Assembly: GCA_025506515.1 (NCBI GenBank)
Contig: CM046452.1
Span: 73,160,080 to 73,224,079, forward strand
Reading direction: 5' to 3'
Source of the DNA: Flaveria trinervia
Lineage: Eukaryota > Streptophyta > Magnoliopsida > Asterales > Asteraceae
Length of the DNA: 64,000 nt
The notes beneath the pieces were generated by a model. The model saw only the letters and a program-made list of their open reading frames with translations, did not search any database and was not told the DNA's origin. This document shows, one piece after another, positions 49,036 to 59,821 of this stretch (its first letter is position 1; every line of letters starts with the position of its first letter). The position numbers and the translations under genes are program-made.

Positions 49036-50280
49036 CTACCTGAAAGCTCTAGTCGAAGCCTCCTTCTTCAACAGCAACAGCAACTTGCTGCTTTGACTTT
49101 TCATTATGGAGAGCTTTGTCAGTGTAGTTGGTCTGGATTGTGTTTGGCCACCATTTGTTCTAGGTGCCTTACACTCTCTAGCAAAGTGGCCCATCAAGTT
49201 ACAGTTGTAACACTTGACTTTGCCTTTGTCCAGTCCAAACTTTCCACTGGTTGCATTGCTTGGAAACTTCCTTCCAGTCCTCTTGTAGAACTTCTTGGCT
49301 CTGTGAGTGAGAAGAGCCATCTGCTGGACTATTTCCATATATTCCAGATCATTTGGATGGATACAATCCAGGTCTTCAAGAGTGAAAAGAGAGTTGCCAC
49401 AACTTTCATCAGAAGACACAAAAGCTTGAGAAGAGCTTGTCTCTTGGAATGGGCTTCCTTGAGTATAGTTCTCCTTTGGTGTCTCTAAGAAGGTGATGAA
49501 AGGACCCTTGGGTGAGTTGTCAGGGTAGCATATGAGATTATGTTTGGGTTCTATGCTATCCCTTTCAACCACATGTAGGGATGAACCCATCTGATTGTTG
49601 GAGTTTCCAGATGAACCTTGCATGTTCATCTCCATCTGGTAGCCATTGAGAATCCCATATAACTCTGTCAGAGTAAGAGTTTTGAGATTTTTAGTTCTCT
49701 TGATCACCACACAGTAGTGTGTCCATTGCCTAGGAAGTGAGGACATGAACTTCCTTACAATGTCTCTGTTTTCAAGAGAAACTCCTCCATCCACTAGGGT
49801 ATCCACGATCTCAACCTACCTGAAATACTGCTGAGTCATGGTCTCACCTGTTTTGAAGGTGAAGTTTTCAAACTGCTGCTTCAGGAGATCCTTCTTGTTC
49901 TCCTTGGCTTCAGAAGAACCCTCATACATCAGCTTCAATGCATCCCATAGCTGCGTGGCTGTTTTGCACTTCTTGAAACCTCTGTACACAGAGTTTGGAA
50001 GGGCAGTTTGAAGAGCTGTCATGGCTTTTCTGTCTATCTCTACTCTCTTCCTATCTTCATCAGAGTAGTTAGCCACATCTTTGGGGATCATACCAGCACC
50101 AGTAGCAGAAGGTGTGCTGGGTATGAAAGGTCCATTCTCAATAGACTCCCACATTCTTGAATCAAAAGACCTAATGAAACCTTCCATTCTTAAACACCAG
50201 GTATCAAACTCATCAAGAGTAATCAGTGGGGACTTATTCATGGTTCCAGTTTCCATATCAGTTTTGGAAATGGCTGCCAT
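49036..50280 (-). pseudogene. Gag of the inner copia element
   Basis: Starts MAAISKTDM just inside the PBS. It has the copia gag pattern: LDEFDTWCLRMEGFI, then a NGPFIPS-type stretch, TALQTALPNSVYRG, ATQLWDALKLMYEG, FENFTFKTGETMTQQYF, FMSSLPRQWTHY, and the CCHC zinc knuckle CYNCNLMGHFAREC near the end. A TAG interrupts it at about 49813 (Q expected), and the frame slips after the knuckle. Confidence 0.85.
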
Positions 50281-50351
50281 TTGAAAAGTTTTAGTAATTG
50301 TGTGTGTGAGGGATCTTAAGATGGTGAGATCTTATATCAAGAGCCTGAAAT

Positions 50352-50363
50352 GCTCTGATACCA
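50352..50363 (-). promoter_or_regulatory. Primer-binding site (initiator tRNA-Met) of the inner copia
   Basis: Sense TGGTATCAGAGC, two bases inside the end of the 5' LTR, is complementary to the 3' end of plant initiator tRNA-Met, the usual primer of plant copia elements. It also fixes the transcription sense as minus. Confidence 0.92.
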
Positions 50364-50365
50364 AA

Positions 50366-51167
50366 TGCAGGATCGTTGAAGGGTATAAGTTACAACACAA
50401 CAACACAAAGAGGAGATAAACTAAACTTTGATCAAACAGTATACTAGATTAACCAAGTGTTGAGATACTAAGAACACAAGTAATGCAGGAGACAAAGAAC
50501 ACAAAGAACACAAGTGTTTGGTTTTCAAGAATGCAGTATATTGCCTTCTCTATTTTCTATTACAAGTGTTACAAAGCATATTAGAAAGATACAAGAACAT
50601 GAGATACTTATACAACATCCTACAGCCGGCTATACTTTGAAAGCCAGCTGGATACAATTGACTAGACACAAACAAAATCAATTGTAGAGTTAAAAGGCAG
50701 ATTGCCTTTTGACTTGTGACTATGACATGCCATAGCTCACATCCTTATCTATTATAAAAAGGATAAAGTACATAAAGTAGACAGTTACAGACTCAAGACC
50801 TCAATGTACAGTTACCAAAAGCATGGACCTTTTCACCAAACCATGTAAGTTGGTGACTTGCAGAGTTGCAGCGAAAAGGTGTCCAGCTTTATGGAACAGT
50901 ACATCAGATAAAGCATGTTACTGAAAGTCTTCGAAAGAAATCTGTCTTCATGAACTTGAAGCTTTGGAAGACTTTGTCTCTGAGGCTTCGGAAGACTTCA
51001 TCTTTGGTTTCAGAAGATATTGGTCTTGGCTTCGGAAGATTTCACACTTGGAGTATTTCTGTTGCACATGTGAAACTTCCGAAGCATTCTTCTTTAATGC
51101 ACTTGTGCAGTATGCAGGAAAGACTAAAGATGTTTAGGTTGCATCAGCGTCTTCATTAATCTCTATA
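50366..51167 (-). repeat. 5' LTR of the inner copia element
   Basis: It matches 37862-38664 with scattered differences. The sense start is TATAGAGATT instead of TGTAGAGATT, a single change in the terminal TG. The CTTCGGAAG words recur in the same places, some decayed. Confidence 0.9.
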
Positions 51168-51285
51168 GGTTGTATTATGGTTATACCATTGTTACTTCTT
51201 TTAATCCTTATCCTAAGGATCACACTAGCCTCCCCCATATTTTTCATTTTAATGTGACAACATATTTCTTATTACCTAGTGAGGG

Positions 51286-52340
51286 CTAGCTGTGAAAATC
51301 ACACAAGTATAAATTAATGAATTCAAATACCTTAGAATACCTTTTAACATCTTTAAACGGTTTCTTTGTAATCCTAGTTAATTCACAAGTATAATATTTA
51401 CTAAGATTCATATTAAAAGCCAATATTAAGTTTGTCTTAGAAATGTCTTTCATTTTAAAACAATTCACATGACCTAATCTGGCATGTCATTTTAGAAACA
51501 TAATTTACTTTTTCTATAAAATGATGATACATACAGATTCAACAACAAACGGGACAATTAAGTCTTTCTGAATACTTAGAACATGCAACACATATTCAAA
51601 TAATAATTGCTTTCTAGACGTAACTACAAGTCTAACTGTTCCAAATCTTTTAATAAGCTTATTTATTATATTTTCAATCCTTAGTACAGATCCATCTTTA
51701 ACTAGTTTAAATTCCTCAAAACATTTTAGATTTTGCACACATGACTCATCACACCTGAGTGTACCCATCATGCAAGCTTATCATTATGTACATAAAGGAT
51801 TCAAAAATAAATGATAAATAATTCTCAACCGAATTATATTTACTAACCATTGGATATTTTAAATCCAAATTTAAACCCAAAGACCATGTTCCGGTTATTT
51901 CACAACCCAATGGGTTTTCCCAACTTGTAAAATCCAACGAATTGGTTGTAACCTGAACTGTGATCCGGTAACTCCATTTGATTATATGAACAAATACTTT
52001 TTAGTGTCAACTGATTTTGATTCAAAACCATTACCTTTTATCTATTTATTATTTATAATATAAAATAAACTTCGTTTCTTTGAACCAAATATAGTTTTTG
52101 TGTTTTGTCAATAATTAGCATGTCCTGAATGAATTGTTGAATCAATTACAAAACTCATAGGTTTTATAAAATTAATGTAAAACTAGAAAGCCTACCTTGT
52201 GAAGCATTTGAATCTTTCGAACAGTTAAAACCCGCAACATTAAGCTTGTTTCTACCAGCAAGCTTCACTCGATAATTCTTCTTGATGTTCAGTTTTTCAC
52301 ATTTCCAACAAGACAATTTTGGCTTCTTTTTAATTTATCA
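51286..52340 (-). pseudogene. Gag zinc knuckle to integrase start of the outer copia element
   Basis: Minus-strand in shifting frames: a decayed zinc knuckle CWKCEKLNIKKNYR near 52240-52300; KCFEEFKLVKDGSVLRI and FGTVRLVVTS (post-protease region) near 51640-51730; then MKDISKTNLILAF and CELTRITKKPFKDVKR (GAG-pre-integrase), ending in INLYLCDFHS at the edge of the integrase core. Motif order and spacing match TNT1-type copia. It stops abruptly about 115 bp before the inner element. Confidence 0.72.
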
Positions 52341-52839
52341 TTATCCCGTTTATAATTTTTTTAAGCCACTAGTCATGTTGAATCAAATTGTCCAATTCTA
52401 ACTAAACACTCAAATTTTCCAATTAAAATCAACCTAAATTGCACCAAACTAATCCCAAGAGAATGCTTGCAATTTAAATACCCAATTTTGATTTAGTCTC
52501 GATTGAAATTATTATAATAATATCCAACAAACCCTTAAATCAAAGAATACCTAAAATGGTTATAGTCTTTATTGAATTCTTTTAAACAAAACCAAAATTA
52601 AGAAAACAATATACCCAAATAATTAGAAATAGTATTTGACTTTTAATCATATTGACAATTTGATTTTATTAAAGTGGGCTTTACGAGTTGACTTTTAATC
52701 AGAATGCAAATGGATTTGTATCCAAGTTGCAACAATCGAGTCCAATAGTATAGTTTATACTCAAGAACACAATATTACCAAGTATGAACACACTCAATTT
52801 TTCTATCATTACTATCAAAATAAAACCAACACTTCAAAC

Positions 52840-53516
52840 TAGGGGGTGCATTGTGTGTTTCGTTCGGTTTTGGCCTAAAACCGAAACCAAAAACCGATAT
52901 TTCGGTTTTTAGGTTTTTAAAACCGTTCGGTTTCGGTTTTTTCGGTTTTTGGTTTTTGGTTTTAACTTCGGTTTCGGTTCGGTTTTTGGTTTTTTCCGGT
53001 TTTACCATTTGTGCTTCAAGTTTTAGAAAAAAATGTTTTAAAGTAATGAATTTAAGTTAAAAACTTTGACCTTATATTATTTTGTTGATCTCTAAATATA
53101 ATCTATATATTTTTGTAATTTAGTTGACATTAAACTTAAATGCAATACATAAATATATGAACAATATATTCAATAAAACATTTTATTCTATCAATTCAAA
53201 TTAAAAAATATATATACTATTTCTGAAGCCTATATATTTAACCTCTTTTAGATAAGACAAATTAAAAAAGTAATTAATAGACTAATAATTTTTATAAGTA
53301 TATGATTACATCTCTAAATTTACAAGTTTGGTTATATGGTTTCGGTTCGGTTTTTTCGGTTTTTGTTACAAGTAAAACCAAAACCGAACCGAAAAATTCG
53401 GTTTTTAAAAAATCATCAAACCCAACCGTCGGTTTTTTAGCGGTTTTAGTTTTATCGGTTCGGTTACGTCGGTTGTTTTAGTTACGGTTTGGTTATTTTG
53501 GTTTATTCTCACCCTA
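52840..53516. mobile_element. hAT-like MITE of CGGTTT-rich type
   Basis: The left end TAGGGGGTGCA and the reverse complement of the right end TAGGGTGAGAA are flanked by CTTCAAAC (52832-52839) and ATTCAAAC (53517-53524), an 8-bp duplication with one mismatch. The interior is packed with TTCGGTTT and AAACCGAA words in both orientations, allowing extended foldback, around an AT-rich core. It is inserted in the gag-side leader of the outer copia element. Confidence 0.75.
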
Positions 53517-53961
53517 ATTCAAACCTTACAAACAGCAATGAAATCAAATTTCTAACTGAAACATTGAGAGGAACATTACCCAAATTATATTTATATGAGC
53601 CAATAAAGATTTAATTGGATCCTATTTGATTTTATCATTATCTTGCATGGTCAAAACAAAAAGGTTGACCGGAAATTTGATTCCTTGAATTTTGATCGGA
53701 ACAAAAGAAAATAGAAACTATTTTTTTTCAACATCTTTTCCTTTCTCTCAAGAAGTGAGGCGATCGAAAGAAGTTTTCTTCGTAGATTCAATATATAATC
53801 CATTCATAAGAAGGTTTCTTATGATTTTAATCTTTGAAACAATAGGTCGTTGAATCTTTACGAACAAACCGAATCCAGTCGATGTATTGAAATAACCACA
53901 AATAGGTTTTATCTTAGTAGAATTTTTGGGTTTTGAACAAGAAATGAAAAATAAAAAGAAT

Positions 53962-54484
53962 GAAAACATACCCGGATCAGATTGAATCTTTAAACACTAA
54001 AATAACTTGGATAATATTTGAATCGTGAACTACTGTCTATAAACCTATTTCGCGGGTTACACGTGAATGATTTATCAGATTAGACAGTGATCTACTAAAA
54101 TAAAGAAGAATCTATCATTTTTTATGATGAAAATTGATCAACAAAATGTAACCGTGTCTATCTTTCTTGCCCTATGTTTTGATGGACTATGAAGAAAAAG
54201 AGAAAGCCCTTTCTCTCCTACATGTCTTTTTTTTTATAACCAAAAACTAATAATTTAATAAACTTGGTGTATATGAGCCATATAAAACTTTAATTATTTT
54301 TCACTTGAGCCCAATATTAATTAAGCCCAGGTAAAGTTTCTATTTTAGCCCAGATAACATTAAGAATTAAATCGAGCTCACACTCTCGCGACACCTAACT
54401 CGTTTAATTTCTAACATTATTTTCCCGATCAACAAGTCAACCCAATACATCAAAATATCACTGATAGCACTAAAATTACCAACA
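53962..54484 (-). repeat. 5' LTR of the outer copia element
   Basis: Counterpart of 35980-36505; plus-strand start TGAAAACATACCCGG and end ATTACCAACA. The following TTATC would be the target duplication; a TTATA occurs upstream of the left LTR (35953-35957), which is suggestive only. Confidence 0.75.
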
Positions 54485-55339
54485 TTATCTAGCCCTCTTA
54501 TGTTATATATATCAAATTGTCTCAATTCATTTAAAGTTTCTAGCTTTTGTAATCTCATCAAACCAATCAAACCAATCAAACCAATCAAACCGTATCTAAA
54601 TTTATTAAAATCTTAAGAATAATAATTTATTTTTCGTAAAAAAAGCCCCAGCTTTGTAACTTGCTTTAGGCCACCATAATGGTAGAGTCGGCTTTGGTCT
54701 AGTACTATACACCTTGTATGACTTTATTTTTCATCCCAAAATTAAGGTTTTGATTTACCATGTCAACTAACCGTAGAGTATAGTATTATATGTTACCTAT
54801 AGTTACCATATGTGTAGTATAGTGTTATACGGCACGTATATTTTTATAAGTGTTCCCTTTTTTAAATTAAAAATATACATTTTCTATTAACAATTTTATA
54901 AAAAGTTAGAATGTTCATTTTTAATAGCGTTTTTATAAAAAAAGATGTTTATAAAAATGTAATGATGAGAAAAACTATAATTCTTACTTAAACAATATAT
55001 AAAGATTTCGTAGTTTAAGTAATCGAAGGATCAAAGAAATGCAAACATTAATAATTAAATAAACAGAATAATCAATATAAACATTGATATAAACACATAT
55101 TTCAAATGTAGGTGTAACATGAGCTTCTACACACATAACAATAAAGCAAAACATACAACTTATAAACGATACAAAAAGCATACACTGAGCTATGGTGCAT
55201 CTGGATACTGTCAAGGGGATGGCAGCTCGGGTGGCGTGATATCAACAGCACGTGCCGCACCCACTCGAGCTAAACGTGCCACTGCATAAGATCCTCGGGT
55301 CGATCGATCGACGACTCTAAACGCGTGAGGCTTGAGTAA
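54485..55339. other. AT-rich spacer with a 9-bp tandem repeat
   Basis: No gene. Four copies of ATCAAACCA lie at 54556-54592. 55210-55330 is GC-richer and may belong to the LTR-like block that follows. Confidence 0.45.
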
Positions 55340-55740
55340 TGTAACAACCTTAAATGGGAAATTAAACCATCGCATACCGTAATGGAAACCCGTTGCAAGC
55401 TGCAACGGACGGTGAGGACCGCAACAGATTAGTGTTGCGGGCCACAACAAAGAATATAAGGATCACTTGGGTGATGACACGTGGCTTGTGACTAAGCATA
55501 ATAATCTGACATGTGGCCATGTTCGAACCGCAATGGCTAAAGATGATCAGGATAAACGAGGCGCTGACACGTGTCAGCCACGAAACACACCACGCCATTA
55601 CGGATCACAATGGCTTTGCACTACGAGCCATAATGATCGGTCAAAAGTCTATATAAAGAAAACATTTGAGTGAGATTTAAAACATTAAGTTCTCTATGTT
55701 CTCTCTCTAAAAACAAACTAGATCAATTGTAGGAAATCTT
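55340..55740 (+). promoter_or_regulatory. LTR-like block with G-box and TATA promoter features
   Basis: It begins TGTAACAACCTTAAATGGG, an LTR-type start, and contains two ACGT cores in ABRE/G-box context (GACACGTGGC near 55475, GACACGTGTCAGCC near 55565), then TCTATATAAAGAAAAC at about 55648, followed by a CT-rich stretch (CTCTATGTTCTCTCTC) as found at plant transcription starts. No downstream coding sequence follows, and no LTR end or duplication was found. Best read as the U3/R part of a truncated LTR. Confidence 0.45.
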
Positions 55741-57469
55741 TGGGTGTTACGTAACGAACAACGATCTAAACAATAAGCGAAAAGATGTTAAAATAACATA
55801 GGAACTACTTCTTGAATCCTAAGTAGTTTTTGACTCAAACCTAAAAGGTGAATATATTTAATACTTTCAAAATGAATAAATGGTTTGAATCTTGTAAAAT
55901 CTATAACCTCTAATAAAACAAGATTTTTTTGCTACTTGTCATTCTTTTTATCATATGTTTTTTACACTTATCCTTTTTTCAATATTAACACATCAATTTT
56001 CCCTCCAAAAAGGTGTTATAGTAATTTAAATACTCATATAAATTTATTTCTCTTATTAATTGCTATGTTTCTCTCTCCTATAGATTTTTAAAAATCAAAC
56101 TATTTTTTTAGAATAGAATTTACGAAGGAAATTAAAAATAACATCTTTTAGTTAAGATCTAAATAACAAAAAACTAAAGATTTATATAATATGAAATTTT
56201 TTAAAACATTAAACATCTTTAAACAAAATATTTTAAAATCGTTTTGTTTTTTAAAAAATTATAAGCATGTGAAATATTTTAAAAAAGTCTTATTAAAATA
56301 ACCAAAATAATTACAAATCATATTTTTTTAAAAGAAGATTTTTATAAAAAAATATTTTTTTATAAAAATTTTTAAAACGAATGTTCAAAAATGAAACTAT
56401 TTACATTAGAGAGTTAAAAAATATTATAATTATTGCCTATATATAATTTTAATTATATTTTACATTAAAATTATATACTATAACTATTCATGTTTATTTT
56501 ACATATATATTTACATTAAAATTTATTCCGTTTATCTCAAGGTGTTTAGCCTATCTATCTATCTATCTACCTATAAAAAAATTAAAATAAGCGTGAAACT
56601 ATTGTAGATCTCATTAACTTACTTTCTCATTTTCTCTATATTATTAATAATAATAGTGAATACTAATAATATTACTCATATCATTTTCAAAATAAAAATA
56701 TATATAATTTAATAAAATAAAATCCTATTTTTTTATTAAAACACACTTTTTAAAAATAGAAATTTTATAAAATACATAATACAACAAAAATTAAAATAAT
56801 CATTTTTCTTAAAATAATCATTTTTCTTAAAACAATATATTTAAAATCATATTTTTTTATAAAATAAAAGTTAAGAAAAATATATTATTGTTTATTTACT
56901 TAAAGTAACTATTTATACGTACTTGTGATCATATTTTATCATCAACATGATTTTATAATCCATAAATTCTTATTAATAATTATTTAATATTTTATTTATT
57001 CAATGCGTATATTACATGGAGACTAACCTAGTGACATTAATATATTAACATGATTTAATGCACAAAGATGCTATTGAAGTTAACATTGAAACCAGAAGTA
57101 TATATATATAATTATATAATTTGGCCAAGTTGTATCCTTAGTGATAGGTGAAAATTGTATAATGAAACAGGTTCAAATGCAGTATAGATAATAATGATTG
57201 AGAAGGTCTCGATATCAATCTGACTGACGAAGTGTCATAACTCGCCGGCGGCGAAATCGCAAGGAGATGACGTAATCAGATATCTTAAACACATAGTACT
57301 AAGATATTTAAATCTAATTATGCATTCAAAATAAACTATGACAATAGTGTATGAGGTACAAGTTTAAAGATTTATACATTTAAGCCGAGATTTTCTACTT
57401 ATACAAGATAATCTTCGTGTGCGCCCCAGTCGTCCATGTATGATAATTTTTTAAGCTAACCTTGTTAAT
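55741..57469. other. Very AT-rich spacer
   Basis: No gene. Long A/T runs, a TCTA microsatellite near 56551-56573, and duplicated ATAATCATTTTTCTTAAAA-like words near 56800. The right part (57230 onward) may already belong to the gypsy-type LTR that follows. Confidence 0.5.
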
Positions 57470-58281
57470 TTCCTGAAAAACATATTAAAAATGGGTTAAC
57501 AATAATGTTGATGAGCTCGTAGGTTTGAGACTCGATAAAGCGTTGCATAGTAAGCAATCAAGTATGAATAAAAAATTCTTCAAACAAAATAGCCATAACA
57601 CAATTAAGGTGAAATGCATTTATGAGTCCACAACTAAGCCTTTGACTTCATGCGGTGTCCGATACTTATTTCAAGCATGGAAATAAATCAAGTTATAGTG
57701 TGCATGGTAATAATCATTCAATATAATTGACTATGGATTTACGCGTTTCAATCAGTTGAGAAAATGAGGACTGTTAGTCCCGATAGTACTATATATATTA
57801 AACCAGCGGGCTCCAACCTGAATTTAAATTGTTGTGTAAGATAGCGATGTCTTAGTAAGTCCAACTCAATAAATAAACATTCGTCACGAGAATGTGTATA
57901 AACCTAAGACATAATAGTAATGATTGATGCAAGTAACATGTTTCTCCCCCAAAATTAGTAAAAGTAAAAGGGCTACGAGAACTCAGTTATTGTTCTGATA
58001 TCGATCACGTGAAACAAGATGGATTGCACTTAAACCGAAGCAGTTACTACCAATATATATGGTGTGCAAATAAGGTCTACGTTCCTATAAATAAGTCGTT
58101 AAACGAATGGACGAGTCAAGTGTTATACTAAAGTTTTAGTTTTAATTATTGTTTGAAAAGTAAACTTATCCAAATTTATAGTTTTGCATGTTTTACGAAT
58201 GGTTAGTAATATTCAATTATGAACATAATATTTATGAGTAAGTGTATAAACATATACACATATATGAATGGATTATTATAC

Positions 58282-58288
58282 ATATATA

Positions 58289-58326
<38 letters not shown>
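58282..58326. repeat. (AT)n microsatellite
   Basis: About 45 bp of nearly perfect TA repeat with one interruption. Confidence 0.95.
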
Positions 58327-58330
<4 letters not shown>

Positions 58331-58636
58331 TACTAATTTTCTTATGCATTATAGATTGTACAATATGTTTCAAATATTGTACTTAACTTTTGTTTTATTT
58401 TTTTTAATCTTTACAAATTTTCATTTTAACCCTACACTTTTACATATTTTACATTCTAGCCCAAATATTTTTTTACTTTTAACTTTGATCCCTATACTTT
58501 TTATATTAAAAAAACTTTTGTTTTACATTTCGGTTTACATTTTGCGAGTTATCACGGTGCATTGTGCGTGTGTAGTTCAACTTATTATGTACACAACATG
58601 CCAAGTACTAGTCATCATAAAACATAACCGACCCTT

Positions 58637-58745
58637 CGCGGGATGGCGGGGGTTCGGGGGCGGCAGCCCCTGACAGCGGGGTCCTAGGGGCGGCAACCCC
58701 TAGTGGGGTCTAAGGGGCAACACCCCTGGCTGGGGCCGGGCTGCC
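58637..58745. repeat. GC-rich cluster of short hairpins
   Basis: Three consecutive inverted repeats: GGGGCGGCAGCCCC, CTAGGGGCGGCAACCCCTAG and AGGGGCAACACCCCT, in otherwise AT-rich sequence. They are themselves degenerate copies of one unit. Confidence 0.8.
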
Positions 58746-59052
58746 AGGTCAGCGCGAAATTTTTTTATTTTAAGTATTTATATAACATATTTCCCTTATA
58801 AAAAAATCGATCTTCCCGTTAAAACCTCATAAAAACTCGGTCATTTAAAAACGTATATTTAGTATGCATAATAACCCCAAAACATGGAAAAACTTACAAA
58901 TAAGGGGATCTAGAACTCACCTAGATACCGAGACTAACTTCTAAACTAAGCTTACAAGGCTAGGATCACACTACACAGCCTGCAGATAAGTTGACACTTA
59001 AAGGGGTTGATTTCTGCCTAAATTCGTTGTTAATTTTGCTGCCAGAAAAGCA

Positions 59053-59160
59053 GTTTCACTGCCAGTTTCGTTGCCAGTTTCGCTGACAGTTTCGCTGCCA
59101 GTTTCGCTGACAGTTTCGCTGCCAGTTTCGCTGATAGGTTCACTGTCAGTTTCGCATGAG
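59053..59160. repeat. 12-bp minisatellite CAGTTTCGCTG(C/A)
   Basis: About eight to nine copies alternate between a C- and an A-ending unit, with two diverged copies at the right. Isolated GTTTCGC words continue to 59290. It reads as a Val-Ser-Leu-Pro type repeat in one frame, which is a by-product. Confidence 0.9.
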
Positions 59161-59821
59161 AGTTTCACCCCAACTTTCATTGGAATTCCATGGCTGCGAA
59201 ATTATCTGCGAAACTATAGTTTCGCAGAAAACCCACAGTTTCGCTACTTGAATATGCAATTTTGCTGGATGCTTACACAGTTTCGCAGATCGTATAAAAA
59301 TTACGAACCAGCCCGTTTTACCCAAAATCGCAACTTTTTACGTCCAATATGTTAGTTAATCATCCATGAGGCTATATTTAAGTTTTTTACATGTTTTTAT
59401 GCGTAAAAATGTGACATTTATGCGATTTTTTGCAACTTTTCAAAACCCAAAACCCTAGAATCCGGGTTTGATCTACAGAAGGGTTTAGAGATCGATTCTT
59501 ACCTGGATTTGTTGCTCCTTTCTTATGGTTTGATGCTCAACCGTTAAGATCTTCAATCCCTTAACCTTTAAAGCTCCAAATCTTGAGTTTTCTTTATTTT
59601 TTCTCTCTACTTTCTCTCTCTACGAATTTTGGTGGCTAGGGTTGGAATGAGGAAGATGGTGGCTGATTAGATGGGTTAAAGGGCTGATTATGGGCCCTAA
59701 ATCACTTAGGCTCTTACCCATAAGCCTAATTAGCTCATAACCCATTTCCTTTCTTTATTAAATACCCACTAATTAGGCCCATTATCCTCGATGACTCGTT
59801 TTAGATTTTCAGGGTGTTACA

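Larger units (their letters stand above)
37862..51167 (-). mobile_element. Inner Ty1/copia LTR retrotransposon, 13.3 kb, with extra 3' coding region
   Basis: LTRs of about 800 bp (37862-38664 and 50366-51167) are flanked by perfect 5-bp duplications GGTTG. Reading on the minus strand: 5' LTR, PBS complementary to initiator tRNA-Met, gag, protease, integrase, reverse transcriptase, RNase H (integrase before RT, hence copia), then about 3.8 kb of extra coding sequence, PPT, 3' LTR. Removing the two nested solo LTRs gives about 10.7 kb, unusually long for copia and in the range of SIRE/Maximus-type elements, which also carry a coding region after pol. Several stops and frame breaks make this copy non-autonomous. 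Confidence 0.88.
35980..54484 (-). mobile_element. Outer Ty1/copia LTR retrotransposon, old and interrupted
   Basis: Two same-orientation copies of about 525 bp (35980-36505 and 53962-54484) frame pol-type remnants reading on the minus strand: gag zinc knuckle, protease flank, GAG-pre-integrase and integrase start on the right (51286-52340), RNase H and its C-terminal tail on the left (37030-37700). That order fits copia, with the 5' LTR on the right. A 13.3-kb younger copia element split it at GGTTG (37857-37861 and 51168-51172). The integrase core and reverse transcriptase are missing, so the element was internally deleted before or when it was hit. A polypurine tract ATGGAGGATGAA precedes the left LTR (sense TGTTGGTAATTTTAGTG). 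A clear primer-binding site was not found. Confidence 0.75.
57470..59821 (-). mobile_element. Gypsy-type LTR remnant, boundaries partly unknown
   Basis: The right end AGGGTGTTACA (sense TGTAACACCCT) and the segment GGATCTAGAACTCACCTAGA match, in order and orientation, features of the solo LTR at 42590-44427, so this is a related but different family. A block near 57480 (AATGTTGATGAGCTCGTAGG) resembles the other side of such LTRs. No internal coding region is present. I could not find the left terminus or a target duplication. It contains an AT microsatellite, a GC hairpin cluster and a 12-bp minisatellite. Confidence 0.45.

Noticed and set aside
50352..50363. tRNA-like match near the copia LTR
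   Set aside because: It is only the 12-base primer-binding complement, not a tRNA gene. No complete tRNA or rRNA gene was seen in the window.
59053..59160. Regularly spaced repeats that might suggest a CRISPR array
   Set aside because: Units are contiguous with no unique spacers, and the DNA is clearly plant nuclear.
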